64,000 bases of DNA from assembly GCA_965119215.1 (NCBI GenBank), contig CBCPKK010000007.1, positions 62,001-126,000 on the forward strand, given 5' to 3'. The DNA comes from Buttiauxella sp965119215 (GTDB lineage Bacteria; Pseudomonadota; Gammaproteobacteria; Enterobacterales; Enterobacteriaceae). Under the pieces are notes generated by a model. That model was not told the DNA's origin. It saw nothing but the letters and a program-made list of their open reading frames with translations, and made no database searches. Positions 6,810-16,386 of this stretch are shown in pieces; position 1 is the first letter of the stretch, and every line of letters starts with the position of its first letter. The position numbers were made by a program, and so were the translations under genes.

Positions 6810-7196
6810 CTAGGTTCCTGTATGCGCAATGCTGGCGATTTCTATCAACGCATCCGGTTTTACCAGACCGCACTGAATACAAAACCGTGCGGGTTTATCG
6901 CCGGGGAAAAACTCGGCATAGACTTCGTTGACGGCGGCGTAATTCGCCCAGTCGGTAATGAAAATGGAGTTAAAGGTCACGTCTTCCATGGTGCCGCCTG
7001 CGGTTTCAATTACCGACTTAATGGTTTCCAGCACATGGCGCGTCTGGGCTTTGGCATCGCCGATAAACACCACATTGTTTTGCTTATCAAACGGCAGCGT
7101 ACCGGAGACATACACCACGCCATCGGCCAGCGTACCTGGCACAAAAGGGGCGATGGGAGTGGTTGTACCTGGCGGGATAATCACGGATTTCGGCAT
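6810..7196 (-). CDS. rutC: 3-aminoacrylate deaminase RutC (RidA family)
   Basis: A 128-residue YjgF/YER057c/UK114 (RidA) family protein. In the rut pathway it acts on 3-aminoacrylate after RutB. The family's substrate-binding arginine is in KPARFCIQCG (about 104-113) and the C-terminal signature is LIEIASIAH. It lies between rutB (16 bp upstream) and rutD (3 bp downstream) in the operon. Length equals E. coli RutC. Confidence 0.95.
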   Translation of the reverse strand: MPKSVIIPPGTTTPIAPFVPGTLADGVVYVSGTLPFDKQNNVVFIGDAKAQTRHVLETIKSVIETAGGTMEDVTFNSIFITDWANYAAVNEVYAEFFPGDKPARFCIQCGLVKPDALIEIASIAHTGT

Positions 7197-7212
7197 GGGC
7201 TTGGTTCCTTAA

Positions 7213-7914
7213 TCAGGCAATGCGAGCCAATGATTGCGGCAGCAAGGCCTGGCAAAAAGTGCCGACATCGCTGACCCAACCAAAGAACGTTTCGATATTG
7301 AATAATGCGGCTTGCTGCACAAAGGCAGGCCCGGCCTGATGGGTGGCGTCACTGAGCACCACGCCAAAGTATTCAAGGAAAAATCCGTCGCGCAGCGTTG
7401 ATTCCACGCAGACGTTGGTGGCGATACCGGTAAACACCAGGTGGCGAATCCCACGCGAACGTAAAATGCTGTCCAGTTGCGTGTTAAAGAAGCCGCTGTA
7501 ACGTGGTTTTGGCAACACGATGTCGCCAGCTTGCGGCACCAGTTCGTCTACCAGTTGATAATCCCAGCCGCCTTTTGCCAGCAGCGTTCCCTGTAATTCT
7601 GGATTCTGGCGCATGGTTTTCAGCGCGTTAGATTTGTGGAAATTTGGTGAACCAGGCCCGCCTGCTTCAACGTAATCGCTGTCCCAACCGTTCTGGAACC
7701 AGACGATAAGCATTCCGGCCTCACGTGCCGCCGCAACGGCGGTTTTAATATTTTCAATCACTGGCGCGGTTGCTGAGACATCAAATCCGGCAAGGTCGAG
7801 ATAACCGCCTTTGCTGGCGTAGGCGTTTTGCATATCCACTACGATAAGCGCCGTTTGTTCGACAGAAAAAGTGATGGCTTCGGGGCGAGCATCAAGGGTG
7901 ATATTTTTCATCAA
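7213..7914 (-). CDS. rutB: Ureidoacrylate amidohydrolase RutB
   Basis: An isochorismatase-family cysteine hydrolase that splits (peroxy)ureidoacrylate into carbamate and aminoacrylate. The catalytic Asp lies in IVVDMQNAYA (about residues 24-33), the Lys in VLPKPRYSGF, and the nucleophilic Cys in GIATNVCVEST (about 165-175). It is 233 residues long. Its start overlaps the rutA stop by 4 nt (ATGA-type coupling). Confidence 0.95.
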   Translation of the reverse strand: MMKNITLDARPEAITFSVEQTALIVVDMQNAYASKGGYLDLAGFDVSATAPVIENIKTAVAAAREAGMLIVWFQNGWDSDYVEAGGPGSPNFHKSNALKTMRQNPELQGTLLAKGGWDYQLVDELVPQAGDIVLPKPRYSGFFNTQLDSILRSRGIRHLVFTGIATNVCVESTLRDGFFLEYFGVVLSDATHQAGPAFVQQAALFNIETFFGWVSDVGTFCQALLPQSLARIA

Positions 7915-9002
7915 GCCACCTCGCGGGCAGTGGGTGAAAGATGCGCGCGCGATTGCATCAGCGGCTGGATTTTTTCACCAAACGCTTCAATGCCGACGAG
8001 GAAATCGTCGAATGTCAGCAGCACGCCCTCAGCGCCTGGCACGGTGGCGACTTCATCGAGCAGACGGGCGACGGTGGCGTAAGAGCCGACTAAAGTGCCC
8101 ATATTGATATTGACCGCAGAAGTTGGGTCCGCCATTTGGCGCACGTTGGTGTCAGTGCCGGAACGTGTATCTTTCTGGCTTTGCTCTGTTAGCCACGCCA
8201 GCGCTTCGTCGTCGGCTCCGGCTTTGTAATGTTCCCATTTGGCGCGAGCGGCTTCGTCGGTTTCATCGGCGATAATCATAAACAGCACGTAGGAGCCGAC
8301 GTCACGGCCGGTTTTTTCGGCGGCTTGTATCATTCGAGCCGCCGTCGGGGCGAAGGCGGTTGGGGTATTCACACCTTTGCCAAAACAGAAGTTGTAGTCG
8401 GCGTATTCGGCAGAGAACGCCATTCCGGCATCGCTTTGTCCGGCACAAATCATTTTGACCGGTTTGGCAGGGCGCGGGCTTAAACGGCAGTCGTTCATGG
8501 TGAAGAACTCACCTTTCAAATCACTTTGCCCGGTTCCCCATAAATCGCGCAGCACGGTGGCATATTCGGAAAGGTAGTCGTAGCGGCGAGCAAAATACTC
8601 GTCACCTGGCCAAATCCCCATTTGGTCATATTCAGGTTTTTGCCAGCCGGTCACCAGATTGATGCCAAAGCGCCCAGGGGCGATGGAATCAATGGTTGAT
8701 GCCATGCGGGCGACAATCGCTGGCGGTAGTGTCAGCGTCGCAGCTGTTGCGTAGATCTGAATTTTGGAAGTAACCGCTGCAAGCCCTGCCATCAGGCTGA
8801 AAGACTCGAGATTGTGATCCCAAAATTCTGTTTTGCCGCCGAAACCACGCAGCTTGATCATCGAAAGAGCAAAGTCGAAATCGTAGTATTCCGCTTTCTG
8901 CACGATCGCCTTATTTAGCTCAAAAGTCGGCATGTATTGCGGCGCGTTAGTGGAAATTAACCAGCCGTTGTTACCGATAGGGACGAATACGCCAATTTTC
9001 AT
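7911..9002 (-). CDS. rutA: Pyrimidine monooxygenase RutA
   Basis: A luciferase-like flavin monooxygenase that opens the uracil or thymine ring by oxygenation, the first step of the rut pathway, using FMNH2 from RutF. I set the start at 9002 (MKIGVFVPIGNNGWL), giving 363 residues as in E. coli. GAGAGG lies 6 nt upstream. The frame stays open to 9296 and includes an in-frame ATG at 9038, but the peptide there is not conserved. First gene of rutABCDEF, divergent from rutR. Confidence 0.95.
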   Translation of the reverse strand: MKIGVFVPIGNNGWLISTNAPQYMPTFELNKAIVQKAEYYDFDFALSMIKLRGFGGKTEFWDHNLESFSLMAGLAAVTSKIQIYATAATLTLPPAIVARMASTIDSIAPGRFGINLVTGWQKPEYDQMGIWPGDEYFARRYDYLSEYATVLRDLWGTGQSDLKGEFFTMNDCRLSPRPAKPVKMICAGQSDAGMAFSAEYADYNFCFGKGVNTPTAFAPTAARMIQAAEKTGRDVGSYVLFMIIADETDEAARAKWEHYKAGADDEALAWLTEQSQKDTRSGTDTNVRQMADPTSAVNINMGTLVGSYATVARLLDEVATVPGAEGVLLTFDDFLVGIEAFGEKIQPLMQSRAHLSPTAREVA

Positions 9003-9127
9003 CACAAGCCTCTCATACGGGTTGGTAATAACTTTCATAAGCGTTATTGCAAGCCTGATGCCAGGTTGGAAAAATCGTTTGTTATCATTATGTTGATTAT
9101 TGGTTTCTATTTTGATGGTGTTGAAAC

Positions 9128-9143
9128 CAGACTGTATGGTCAA
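9128..9143. promoter_or_regulatory. Candidate RutR operator
   Basis: The 16-mer CAGACTGTATGGTCAA matches the RutR palindrome TTGACCA-nn-TGGTCAA at 10 of 14 defined positions. The right half site is perfect and the left one degenerate. It lies in the rutA-rutR divergent region, 126 bp upstream of the rutA start. In E. coli RutR represses rut until it binds uracil. Confidence 0.55.
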
Positions 9144-9274
9144 AATGAGTGCACAAAAAACAGGCATCTGTGCGCGTTCAGGGTGCAATTGGGGCGTAAA
9201 TGAGGAGCAAACAGATCGTTGTCGCAGGGCGGTTTTGCTATGCTGGTCAGCAACACGTAATAAAGAGAGAGCGC

Positions 9275-9919
9275 ATGGCACAAGGTGCGGCAGCAACGAA
9301 AGAAACCGGACGGCGTTCTAAAGCGGTAGCGGCGAAAAAGCAGGCTATTCTGGCGGCAGGACTGGAGTTTTTCTCCCAATACGGCATTCACGGCACCAGT
9401 ATCGAAAAGGTGGCGGAGCGTGCGGAAGTGTCAAAAACTAATCTTCTTTATTATTACCCATCCAAAGAAGCGCTTTATGTCGCCGTGCTTAAACAGATCC
9501 TGGATATTTGGCTGGCACCATTGCGCGCGTTTCGTGAAGATTTACAGCCGCTGGTGGCCATCGGCGAATATATCCGCCTGAAACTTGAAGTGTCCCGCGA
9601 TTATCCGCAGGCCTCACGGTTGTTTTGCCTTGAAATGCTGCAAGGTGCACCGCTGCTGAAAGAGGAATTGACCGGAGATTTGAAATCTCTTGTCGATGAA
9701 AAGTCGGCGATTATTGCCGGTTGGATTGATAGCGGCAAACTGGCGGCGGTCGATCCGCATCATCTGATCTTCATGCTGTGGGCCACCACGCAGCACTATG
9801 CCGACTTCGCAAGCCAGGTTGAAGCGGTAGCGGGCAGCAATTTAAACGATGAAGAATTTTTCCGCCGCACGGTAGAGAACGTGCAGCGGATGATTATTGA
9901 AGGGATTCGGGTTCGTTAG
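9275..9919 (+). CDS. rutR: TetR-family pyrimidine-responsive regulator RutR
   Basis: The repressor of the rut operon, released by uracil and thymine. It is 214 residues long with an N-terminal helix-turn-helix (TSIEKVAERAEVSKTNLLYYYPSKE, about 45-70, family hallmark YYPSKEALY) and a C-terminal ligand domain very like E. coli RutR (SRDYPQASRLFC, WATTQHYADFA). The start is ATG at 9275 (MAQGAAATK). The frame is open back to 9200, but the upstream part is not conserved. The 3' end overlaps the convergent DUF1311 gene by 4 nt. Confidence 0.94.
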   Translation: MAQGAAATKETGRRSKAVAAKKQAILAAGLEFFSQYGIHGTSIEKVAERAEVSKTNLLYYYPSKEALYVAVLKQILDIWLAPLRAFREDLQPLVAIGEYIRLKLEVSRDYPQASRLFCLEMLQGAPLLKEELTGDLKSLVDEKSAIIAGWIDSGKLAAVDPHHLIFMLWATTQHYADFASQVEAVAGSNLNDEEFFRRTVENVQRMIIEGIRVR

Positions 9920-10308
9920 TGCGGGTGGAAAACACAACTGACATCGCCTTCTTCGCAATGCAGCGTGCTTTTCAGCAGTTCGGTGCGCTCGCGCGTTTTA
10001 TCCGCCATGCACTGGGCGTGTACCATCGGGGCAACCGAAGCGCCGTCAGCGCCAGAGGTTAAGAAAGTGCAGTCGGCATCGCGATAAGCAATCCATGCAT
10101 TTTGCGCCGCTTTTAGCTGCGTTTTCTGCGTGTCGGTGGCGAGCTTCATCGCCTGCCTGTAAGTCTGATTGAGCAAGTCATCCTGCTTTTTGTACTCGTT
10201 GCCGTAGCATTCATTCAGCCCGGCCTGCGAGGTGGCAGAGTCGCAGCTGTCGGCTAAGACGTTTGCAGATAACAGCAGGCCAGTAATCAGTAAACAAACG
10301 CGTTTCAT
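9916..10308 (-). CDS. Secreted DUF1311 (LprI-like lysozyme-inhibitor domain) protein
   Basis: A 130-residue exported protein. It has a signal peptide at about 1-19 (KRVCLLITGLLLSANVLA) followed by a small domain of the LprI N-terminal/DUF1311 type: several Cys (DSCDS, LNECYG, DADCTF, AQCMAD) and the signature LKAAQNAWIAYRDADC at about 75-90. Members are often periplasmic, and one mycobacterial member inhibits lysozyme. The role here is unknown. ATG at 10308 follows GGGAGATCTGAC. There is no counterpart at this site in E. coli K-12. Confidence 0.82.
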   Translation of the reverse strand: MKRVCLLITGLLLSANVLADSCDSATSQAGLNECYGNEYKKQDDLLNQTYRQAMKLATDTQKTQLKAAQNAWIAYRDADCTFLTSGADGASVAPMVHAQCMADKTRERTELLKSTLHCEEGDVSCVFHPH

Positions 10309-10331
10309 GTCAGATCTCCCTTTGAATGGGT

Positions 10332-10399
10332 GGATGTCGCTGACGCTAATCCACCCTACAACGGCATTTTCGTAGGTCGGATTAGCGTCAGCGACATCC
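10332..10399. repeat. Perfect 21-bp inverted repeat (REP-like)
   Basis: GGATGTCGCTGACGCTAATCC plus strand at 10332-10352 is exactly reverse-complemented at 10379-10399, with a 26-bp spacer. The core GTAGGTCGGATTAGCG...CATCCGAC resembles extragenic palindromes dispersed in enterobacterial genomes. It sits between putA and the DUF1311 gene, both on the minus strand, so it may end or stabilise the putA transcript. Confidence 0.8.
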
Positions 10400-10408
10400 G
10401 ACATGAGT

Positions 10409-13400
10409 TTAGCCGATTGTCATCAGACTAGCATTACCGCCTGCCGCTGCGGTGTTCACACTCAGCGAACGCTCAATGTACAAACGTTCCAGCAACAGAT
10501 TGGTTTCGCCGCGGGCAAAGCCTTGCACCGAAACAATCGCCCCGTCACGCGCGGCCACTTTTTCGCACAGTGCGCGTAGCTGGTCGGAATCGCCGTGATA
10601 AATCACTGCATCAAACGACTGGCTCAGTAACGCCTCTTCTTTAGCAAAATCGATGTGCTGCAGAACCTGCGCCGGAAGCGCTTTTGCCAGCTCGCGGTGC
10701 AGTTTGTCATCAGCCCACAGCGCGCGGCTGCCAACGCTTGTCACCGCCGCCAGTTGCACCAGCGCATCTTGCTCGTTGTCCGCCAGGCACAACACGCGTT
10801 CACGCGGCATTAATGCGTAAGTGTTTCGCTCACCCGTTGGCCCCGGCAGTTGGCGCAGCGTACCGCTTTGCGCCAGTTGTGCGAAGCGTTCGCAGATTGC
10901 TGGCAGTTCACCTTTTTTCACCGACCACTGCGTTAATGCCTGGTGTGCTTCCTGCAAGCGGGCTTTCAGTGTGGTATCTACCGGCAATTCAGCATCCTGG
11001 CGATTTAACGTGGTTTGCAGCGCATTGTCCGGGCGGTTTGCCAGCAGGCGATACAGATACATTGGGCCACCGGCTTTCGGGCCCGTGCCGGATAAGCCTT
11101 CGCCGCCAAACGGCTGCACGCCAACAACCGCGCCAACCATATTGCGGTTCACGTACATATTGCCGACATGCGCAGAACCGGTAACCTGGGCGATGGTTTC
11201 ATCAATACGCGTGTGTACGCCTAGCGTCAGGCCGTAACCTGCGGCATTGATTTGGTTAATCAGCGCGTCCAGGTTGTTGCGGTTGTAACGCACCACGTGC
11301 AGCACTGGGCCAAACACTTCTTTTTGCATCTCGTCGAAACTTTCCAGCTCGATAAGCGTTGGCGCAACGAAGGTGCCGCTTTGCCACTCTTTGGCATCCA
11401 CGCTGTTATCGCGCGCGGCCTGGAATACTTTGCGGCCTTTGCTGCGCAGCGTCTGGATGTGTTGTTCGATATTCTCTTTGGCTTCGGCGTCGATAACCGG
11501 GCCAATGTCGGTAGTCAGGCGGCCAGGGTTACCCATCCGGCATTCCGCCATGGCACCGCGCAGCATTTGCAGCGTATGTTCCGCAACGTCTTCCTGAATA
11601 CACAGCACGCGCAGCGCGGAGCAACGCTGCCCGGCGCTATCAAATGCGGAGGCCAGCACGTCAACCACCACTTGTTCGGTCAGCGCGGAGGAATCGACAA
11701 TCATCGCGTTCAGACCGCCCGTTTCGGCAATCAGCGGCGTTGGGCGGCCTTGCGGGTCAAGTCGGTCAGCAATGTTACGTTGCAGCAGCGTGGCGACTTC
11801 GGTGGAACCGGTAAACATCACGCCGCGTACGCGTTTGTCGCCCGTTAGCTGTGCGCCAACGGTTTCACCACGGCCTGGCAGCAATTGCAGCACACCCGCA
11901 GGAACACCGGCTTCCAGCAGAATCGCAATGCCTTGTGCTGCAATAAGCGGAGTTTGTTCAGCAGGTTTTGCCAGCACGCTGTTACCTGCGGCAAGGGCGG
12001 CGGCAATTTGCCCGCTAAAGATAGCCAGCGGGAAGTTCCACGGGCTGATACAAACCACCGGGCCGAGCGGGCGGTGCGTTTCATTATCGAAATCATCGCG
12101 CACCTGGCCTGCGTAGTAGTGCAGGAAATCCACCGCTTCGCGCACTTCAGCAATGGCGTTGCTAAAGGTTTTACCGGCTTCACGCACCAGAATGCCAATC
12201 AGCTTTTGCATCTGGCCTTCCATAATGATCGCTGCGCGTTCAAGGATGGCTGCTCGTTCTTGCGGCGGCGTGGCGAACCAGATTGGCGCGTTGTTCACCG
12301 CACTTTCCAGCGCTTGCGAAACTTCATCGTGCGTGGCTTCGCGAGTAAAACCAACGATATCATTCGGTTCAGCCGGGTTTTTCACCGCAACCAGGTCGCC
12401 CTGAGAAACCGCGTGTTCAAGAATTGGCAGCGCCTGCCATTTTTGCGATGCGCTGTTAAGCAGGGCGGAGGAGAGCGAGGCCAGGCGATGTTCGTTCGCC
12501 AGATCCAGGCCGCTGGAGTTGGTGCGGCCGGTTCCGTACAACTCTTTCGGCAATGGGATTTTTGGATGTGGCAGACCAAGCTGGCCTTCTTTGCCCGCGA
12601 TACCTTCAATGGCGGTAACCGGGTCAGCAACCAGCTCGTCGAGTGGCAGCGTGTTGTCGGCAATGCGGTTAACAAACGACGTGTTAGCGCCGTTTTCTAA
12701 CAGGCGGCGCACTAAGTAAGCCAGCAGGGTTTCATGCGTGCCGACCGGTGCGTAAATGCGACAAGGGCGGTTTAGTTTGCCATCGGCAACTTTGCCCACG
12801 ACCTGGTCGTAAAGTGGTTCACCCATGCCGTGCAGGCACTGAAATTCGTACTGACCAGGGTAATAGTTTTGCCCTGCCAGGCTGTAGATTGCCGCCAGCG
12901 TGTGGGCGTTGTGGGTAGCAAACTGCGGGTAAATTAGGCTCGGAACCGCCAGTAATTTCTTGGCGCATGCCAGATAAGAGATATCGGTGTAAACCTTGCG
13001 CGTGTAGACCGGATAACCTTCAAGGCCGTCCATCTGCGCACGTTTAATTTCGCTGTCCCAGTACGCGCCTTTCACCAGGCGAATCATCAGGCGGCGACGG
13101 CTGCGGGAAGCCAGGTCAACCAGGTAATCAATGACAAACGGGCAGCGTTTTTGATACGCCTGAATCACGAAACCAATGCCGTTCCAGCCCGCCAGTTCCG
13201 GTTCGAAGCAAAGTTTTTCCAGCAGATCGAGAGAGATCTCCAGGCGATCGGCTTCTTCTGCGTCAATGTTAATACCGACATCGTACTGGCGAGCCAGCAG
13301 CGTCAGGGATTTCAAGCGCGGGTACAACTCTTCCATTACGCGGTCGTACTGCGCACGGCTGTAGCGCGGGTGCAGTGCGGAAAGCTTGATGGAAATACCG

Positions 13401-14368
13401 GGGCCTTCATAAATGCCACGTCCGTTAGACGCCTTACCAATCGCGTGAATCGCTTGCTGATAAGACACCATGTACGCCTGCGCATCGGCGGCGGTCAGCG
13501 CGGCTTCACCCAACATATCGTAGGAGTAGCGGAAACCTTTTTCTTCCAGCTTGCGGGCGTTGGCTAACGCTTCGGCGATGGTTTCGCCTGTCACAAACTG
13601 TTCGCCCATCAGACGCATCGCCATGTCCACGCCTTTGCGGATTAATGGCTCGCCACTCTTGCTGATAATACGGTTCAGGGAATGCGACAGGCTGGCTTCG
13701 TTGTGTGTGGAAACCAGACGACCGGTAAACAACAAGCCCCAGGTCGCCGCGTTCACAAACAGCGATGGGCTACGGCCAATGTGGGAATGCCAGTTGCCGT
13801 TGCTGATTTTGTCGCGGATTAACGCATCGCGCGTTGCCTTATCAGGAATACGCAATAGCGCTTCGGCGAGGCACATCAGCGCCACACCTTCTTGTGAAGA
13901 AAGTGAAAATTCCTGCAATAAACCCTGTACCATGCCCGCCCGGCCTGTTGCGCTCTTTTGATTACGCAATTTGTCGGCGAGTTGGTAAGCCAGTTTGTGG
14001 GTTTGTTCGGCGATAACAGGTGAGAGGCGAGCCTGCTCGAGGATCATCGGCACCGCATCGGTTTCCGGGCGACGCCAGGCGGCGGTAATGGCTGCACGAG
14101 TCACGGACTGCGGAAGAATTTGTTCAGCAAATTCAAGGAACGGCTGGTGGATTTCTTCGACGTGCACTGGGGTTTCTTCGCTTTCGTTGGCAGCACCTGC
14201 CAGCAGAGCCGGGAGTTCTGGCAATTCGTCGTTATTTTCCAGGCGCTCAAGATAATTAAATATCGCCTGTTTGATAAGCCAGTGTGGTGTGCGGTCAATA
14301 CGTGAAGCGGCCTCTTTAATACGCTCGCGTGTTGCGTCGTCGAGTTTTACGCCCATGGTGGTGGCCAT
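10409..14368 (-). CDS. putA: Trifunctional PutA: proline dehydrogenase / P5C dehydrogenase / repressor
   Basis: PutA oxidises proline to glutamate in two steps (FAD proline dehydrogenase, then NAD glutamate-semialdehyde dehydrogenase) and represses put genes when proline is absent. At 1319 residues it has the same plan as E. coli PutA (1320). The N-terminal ribbon-helix-helix DNA-binding domain covers about 1-47 (TTMGVKLDDATRERI). The proline dehydrogenase barrel is at about 260-610 (NIDAEEADRLE, RLVKGAYWD). The aldehyde dehydrogenase domain is at about 650-1130 with catalytic Cys in SAGQRCSALR. A conserved C-terminal tail ends NTAAAGGNASLMTIG. ATG at 14368 follows AAGGGAG. The frame extends to 14449, but that segment is not conserved. 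Confidence 0.97.
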   Translation of the reverse strand: MATTMGVKLDDATRERIKEAASRIDRTPHWLIKQAIFNYLERLENNDELPELPALLAGAANESEETPVHVEEIHQPFLEFAEQILPQSVTRAAITAAWRRPETDAVPMILEQARLSPVIAEQTHKLAYQLADKLRNQKSATGRAGMVQGLLQEFSLSSQEGVALMCLAEALLRIPDKATRDALIRDKISNGNWHSHIGRSPSLFVNAATWGLLFTGRLVSTHNEASLSHSLNRIISKSGEPLIRKGVDMAMRLMGEQFVTGETIAEALANARKLEEKGFRYSYDMLGEAALTAADAQAYMVSYQQAIHAIGKASNGRGIYEGPGISIKLSALHPRYSRAQYDRVMEELYPRLKSLTLLARQYDVGINIDAEEADRLEISLDLLEKLCFEPELAGWNGIGFVIQAYQKRCPFVIDYLVDLASRSRRRLMIRLVKGAYWDSEIKRAQMDGLEGYPVYTRKVYTDISYLACAKKLLAVPSLIYPQFATHNAHTLAAIYSLAGQNYYPGQYEFQCLHGMGEPLYDQVVGKVADGKLNRPCRIYAPVGTHETLLAYLVRRLLENGANTSFVNRIADNTLPLDELVADPVTAIEGIAGKEGQLGLPHPKIPLPKELYGTGRTNSSGLDLANEHRLASLSSALLNSASQKWQALPILEHAVSQGDLVAVKNPAEPNDIVGFTREATHDEVSQALESAVNNAPIWFATPPQERAAILERAAIIMEGQMQKLIGILVREAGKTFSNAIAEVREAVDFLHYYAGQVRDDFDNETHRPLGPVVCISPWNFPLAIFSGQIAAALAAGNSVLAKPAEQTPLIAAQGIAILLEAGVPAGVLQLLPGRGETVGAQLTGDKRVRGVMFTGSTEVATLLQRNIADRLDPQGRPTPLIAETGGLNAMIVDSSALTEQVVVDVLASAFDSAGQRCSALRVLCIQEDVAEHTLQMLRGAMAECRMGNPGRLTTDIGPVIDAEAKENIEQHIQTLRSKGRKVFQAARDNSVDAKEWQSGTFVAPTLIELESFDEMQKEVFGPVLHVVRYNRNNLDALINQINAAGYGLTLGVHTRIDETIAQVTGSAHVGNMYVNRNMVGAVVGVQPFGGEGLSGTGPKAGGPMYLYRLLANRPDNALQTTLNRQDAELPVDTTLKARLQEAHQALTQWSVKKGELPAICERFAQLAQSGTLRQLPGPTGERNTYALMPRERVLCLADNEQDALVQLAAVTSVGSRALWADDKLHRELAKALPAQVLQHIDFAKEEALLSQSFDAVIYHGDSDQLRALCEKVAARDGAIVSVQGFARGETNLLLERLYIERSLSVNTAAAGGNASLMTIG

Positions 14369-14442
14369 TAATGCTCCCTTACCCGCTATCACTTGGGTAA
14401 ATAGTAAAGGGTTGATAAAAGTTATGCGGCAATATCTATCAT

Positions 14443-14620
14443 GTTGCAACTTTGTGCAACTTTGTTAAATGTGAGCCAGATAGCAAGCTGGAAAAAGAGT
14501 GAATTGTTAAATCACAAATCAGAAAATGAGCGGGTTAATCATTGGTGAGCAGGAAGATTTAGCGGGCATAGTTAACGTTTTTTGCAGGTGCAACCGCTTA
14601 AAAGCGTGAGCGAGTGCAAC
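14443..14620. promoter_or_regulatory. put control region with PutA (GTTGCA) operators
   Basis: The 430-bp putA-putP divergent gap contains four TGCAAC/GTTGCA motifs at 14443-14450 (palindromic GTTGCAAC), 14455-14460, 14589-14594 and 14615-14620. GTTGCA is the known core recognised by the PutA ribbon-helix-helix domain. The rest of the gap is A/T-rich and holds no gene. Confidence 0.75.
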
Positions 14621-14798
14621 CTCCAGGAAAAAGCTATTTTTTGTACGGTGAATTTATTGTGAATGGTGTGTTAAAACGTTCGTGAATAAAAAAGCTTCCC
14701 GCAGGATACGGTCGCGAAGTGAAATTACTATAAATAAACCCTGCTACGTTCCGGCAGGGTAATACCGGGTAACACCGGAAATAATCTGGAGAACTTGC

Positions 14799-16307
14799 AT
14801 GACCATGAGTACACCAATGCTGGTGACCTTCTTCATCTATATCTTTGGCATGATATTGATTGGGTTTATCGCCTGGCGTTCAACCAAAAACTTTGATGAC
14901 TACATTCTGGGCGGTCGCAGCCTGGGAAGTCTGGTCACTGCATTATCAGCGGGCGCTTCCGACATGAGCGGTTGGCTGCTGATGGGCTTGCCTGGCGCCA
15001 TCTTCCTTTCCGGTATATCGGAAAGCTGGATTGCCATCGGCCTGACGGTTGGGGCATACATCAACTGGAAACTGGTCGCCGGACGTTTGCGTGTTCACAC
15101 CGAAGTGAACAACAACGCCCTGACGCTGCCAGATTATTTCACCGGACGTTTTGAAGATAAAAGCCGCGTTCTGCGCATTATCTCCGCATTAGTTATTCTG
15201 CTGTTTTTCACCATCTATTGCGCATCAGGCATTGTTGCTGGGGCTCGTCTGTTCGAAAGCACTTTCGGCATGAGCTATGAAACGGCGCTGTGGGCTGGTG
15301 CTGCGGCGACTATTTTATATACCTTCGTTGGCGGGTTCCTGGCGGTTAGCTGGACTGACACCGTGCAGGCGAGCCTGATGATTTTCGCTCTGATCCTCAC
15401 GCCAATTATGGTGGTGATTGCGGTTGGCGGGTTCGACGACTCGATGGCGGTTATCAAACAAAAAAGCATTGAAAACGTGGATATGCTCAAAGGCCTGAAC
15501 TTTGTGGCGATCATCTCGCTGATGGGCTGGGGCCTTGGTTACTTCGGTCAGCCGCATATTCTGGCGCGTTTCATGGCGGCAGACTCGCACCACACCATTA
15601 TTAAAGCGCGTCGCATCAGTATGACGTGGATGATCCTGTGCCTGGCGGGCGCGTGTGCCGTGGGCTTCTTCGGTATTGCGTACTTCACTAATAACCCGTC
15701 GCTGGCGGGCGCGGTTAACCAGAACGGCGAACGTGTGTTCATCGAACTGGCGCAACTGCTGTTTAACCCGTGGATTGCCGGTATTTTGTTATCCGCGATT
15801 TTAGCGGCGGTCATGTCCACGCTGAGCTGCCAGTTGCTGGTGTGTTCGAGTGCGATTACCGAAGACTTGTACAAAGCGTTCTTCCGTAAAGACGCGGGGC
15901 AAAAAGAGCTGGTGTGGGTAGGGCGCTTCATGGTGTTGCTGGTGGCGCTTATCGCTATCGCACTGGCGGCAAACCCTGAAAACCGCGTGCTGGGTCTGGT
16001 GAGCTACGCCTGGGCAGGCTTCGGTGCTGCGTTTGGCCCGGTAGTGCTGTTGTCTGTGATGTGGTCACGCATGACGCGTAATGGCGCACTGGCTGGCATG
16101 ATCATCGGCGCGGTGACCGTGATTGTCTGGAAACAGTTCGGCTGGTTAGGCCTGTATGAAATTATCCCAGGCTTTATCTTCGGCAGCATCGGTATTGTGG
16201 TAGTAAGCCTGCTTGGCAAAGCGCCAAGTACCTCAATGCAAAAACGTTTTGCTGAGGCGGATGAGATTTACCACACCGCACCTCCGAGCAAGTTACAACC
16301 TGAGTAA
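14799..16307 (+). CDS. putP: Sodium/proline symporter PutP
   Basis: The high-affinity Na+-coupled proline importer of the inner membrane, 502 residues like E. coli PutP, with about 13 membrane helices of the sodium:solute symporter family. Conserved signatures include GGRSLG, SAGASDMSGWLLMGLPG (about 50-66), the Na+ site region in helix 2, and GWGLGYFGQPHILARF (about 245-260). The start at 14799 follows CTGGAGAACTTGC. A second ATG two codons later is possible. Divergent from putA and followed by a strong terminator. Confidence 0.97.
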   Translation: MTMSTPMLVTFFIYIFGMILIGFIAWRSTKNFDDYILGGRSLGSLVTALSAGASDMSGWLLMGLPGAIFLSGISESWIAIGLTVGAYINWKLVAGRLRVHTEVNNNALTLPDYFTGRFEDKSRVLRIISALVILLFFTIYCASGIVAGARLFESTFGMSYETALWAGAAATILYTFVGGFLAVSWTDTVQASLMIFALILTPIMVVIAVGGFDDSMAVIKQKSIENVDMLKGLNFVAIISLMGWGLGYFGQPHILARFMAADSHHTIIKARRISMTWMILCLAGACAVGFFGIAYFTNNPSLAGAVNQNGERVFIELAQLLFNPWIAGILLSAILAAVMSTLSCQLLVCSSAITEDLYKAFFRKDAGQKELVWVGRFMVLLVALIAIALAANPENRVLGLVSYAWAGFGAAFGPVVLLSVMWSRMTRNGALAGMIIGAVTVIVWKQFGWLGLYEIIPGFIFGSIGIVVVSLLGKAPSTSMQKRFAEADEIYHTAPPSKLQPE

Positions 16308-16313
16308 TCCTTC

Positions 16314-16340
16314 AAGGGCCGCGTTCAGCGGCCCTTTTTA
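16314..16340 (+). terminator. Rho-independent terminator after putP
   Basis: A perfect 9-bp stem AAGGGCCGC / GCGGCCCTT with a 5-nt loop is followed by TTTTT, just after the putP stop. Confidence 0.9.
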
Positions 16341-16386
16341 CATCTGCACATAAATATCCTAACAATCCGCTTGTGTTTATTTTCCC

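Noticed and set aside
11252..12700. Several plus-strand open frames inside putA
   Set aside because: Antisense shadows of the highly conserved putA.
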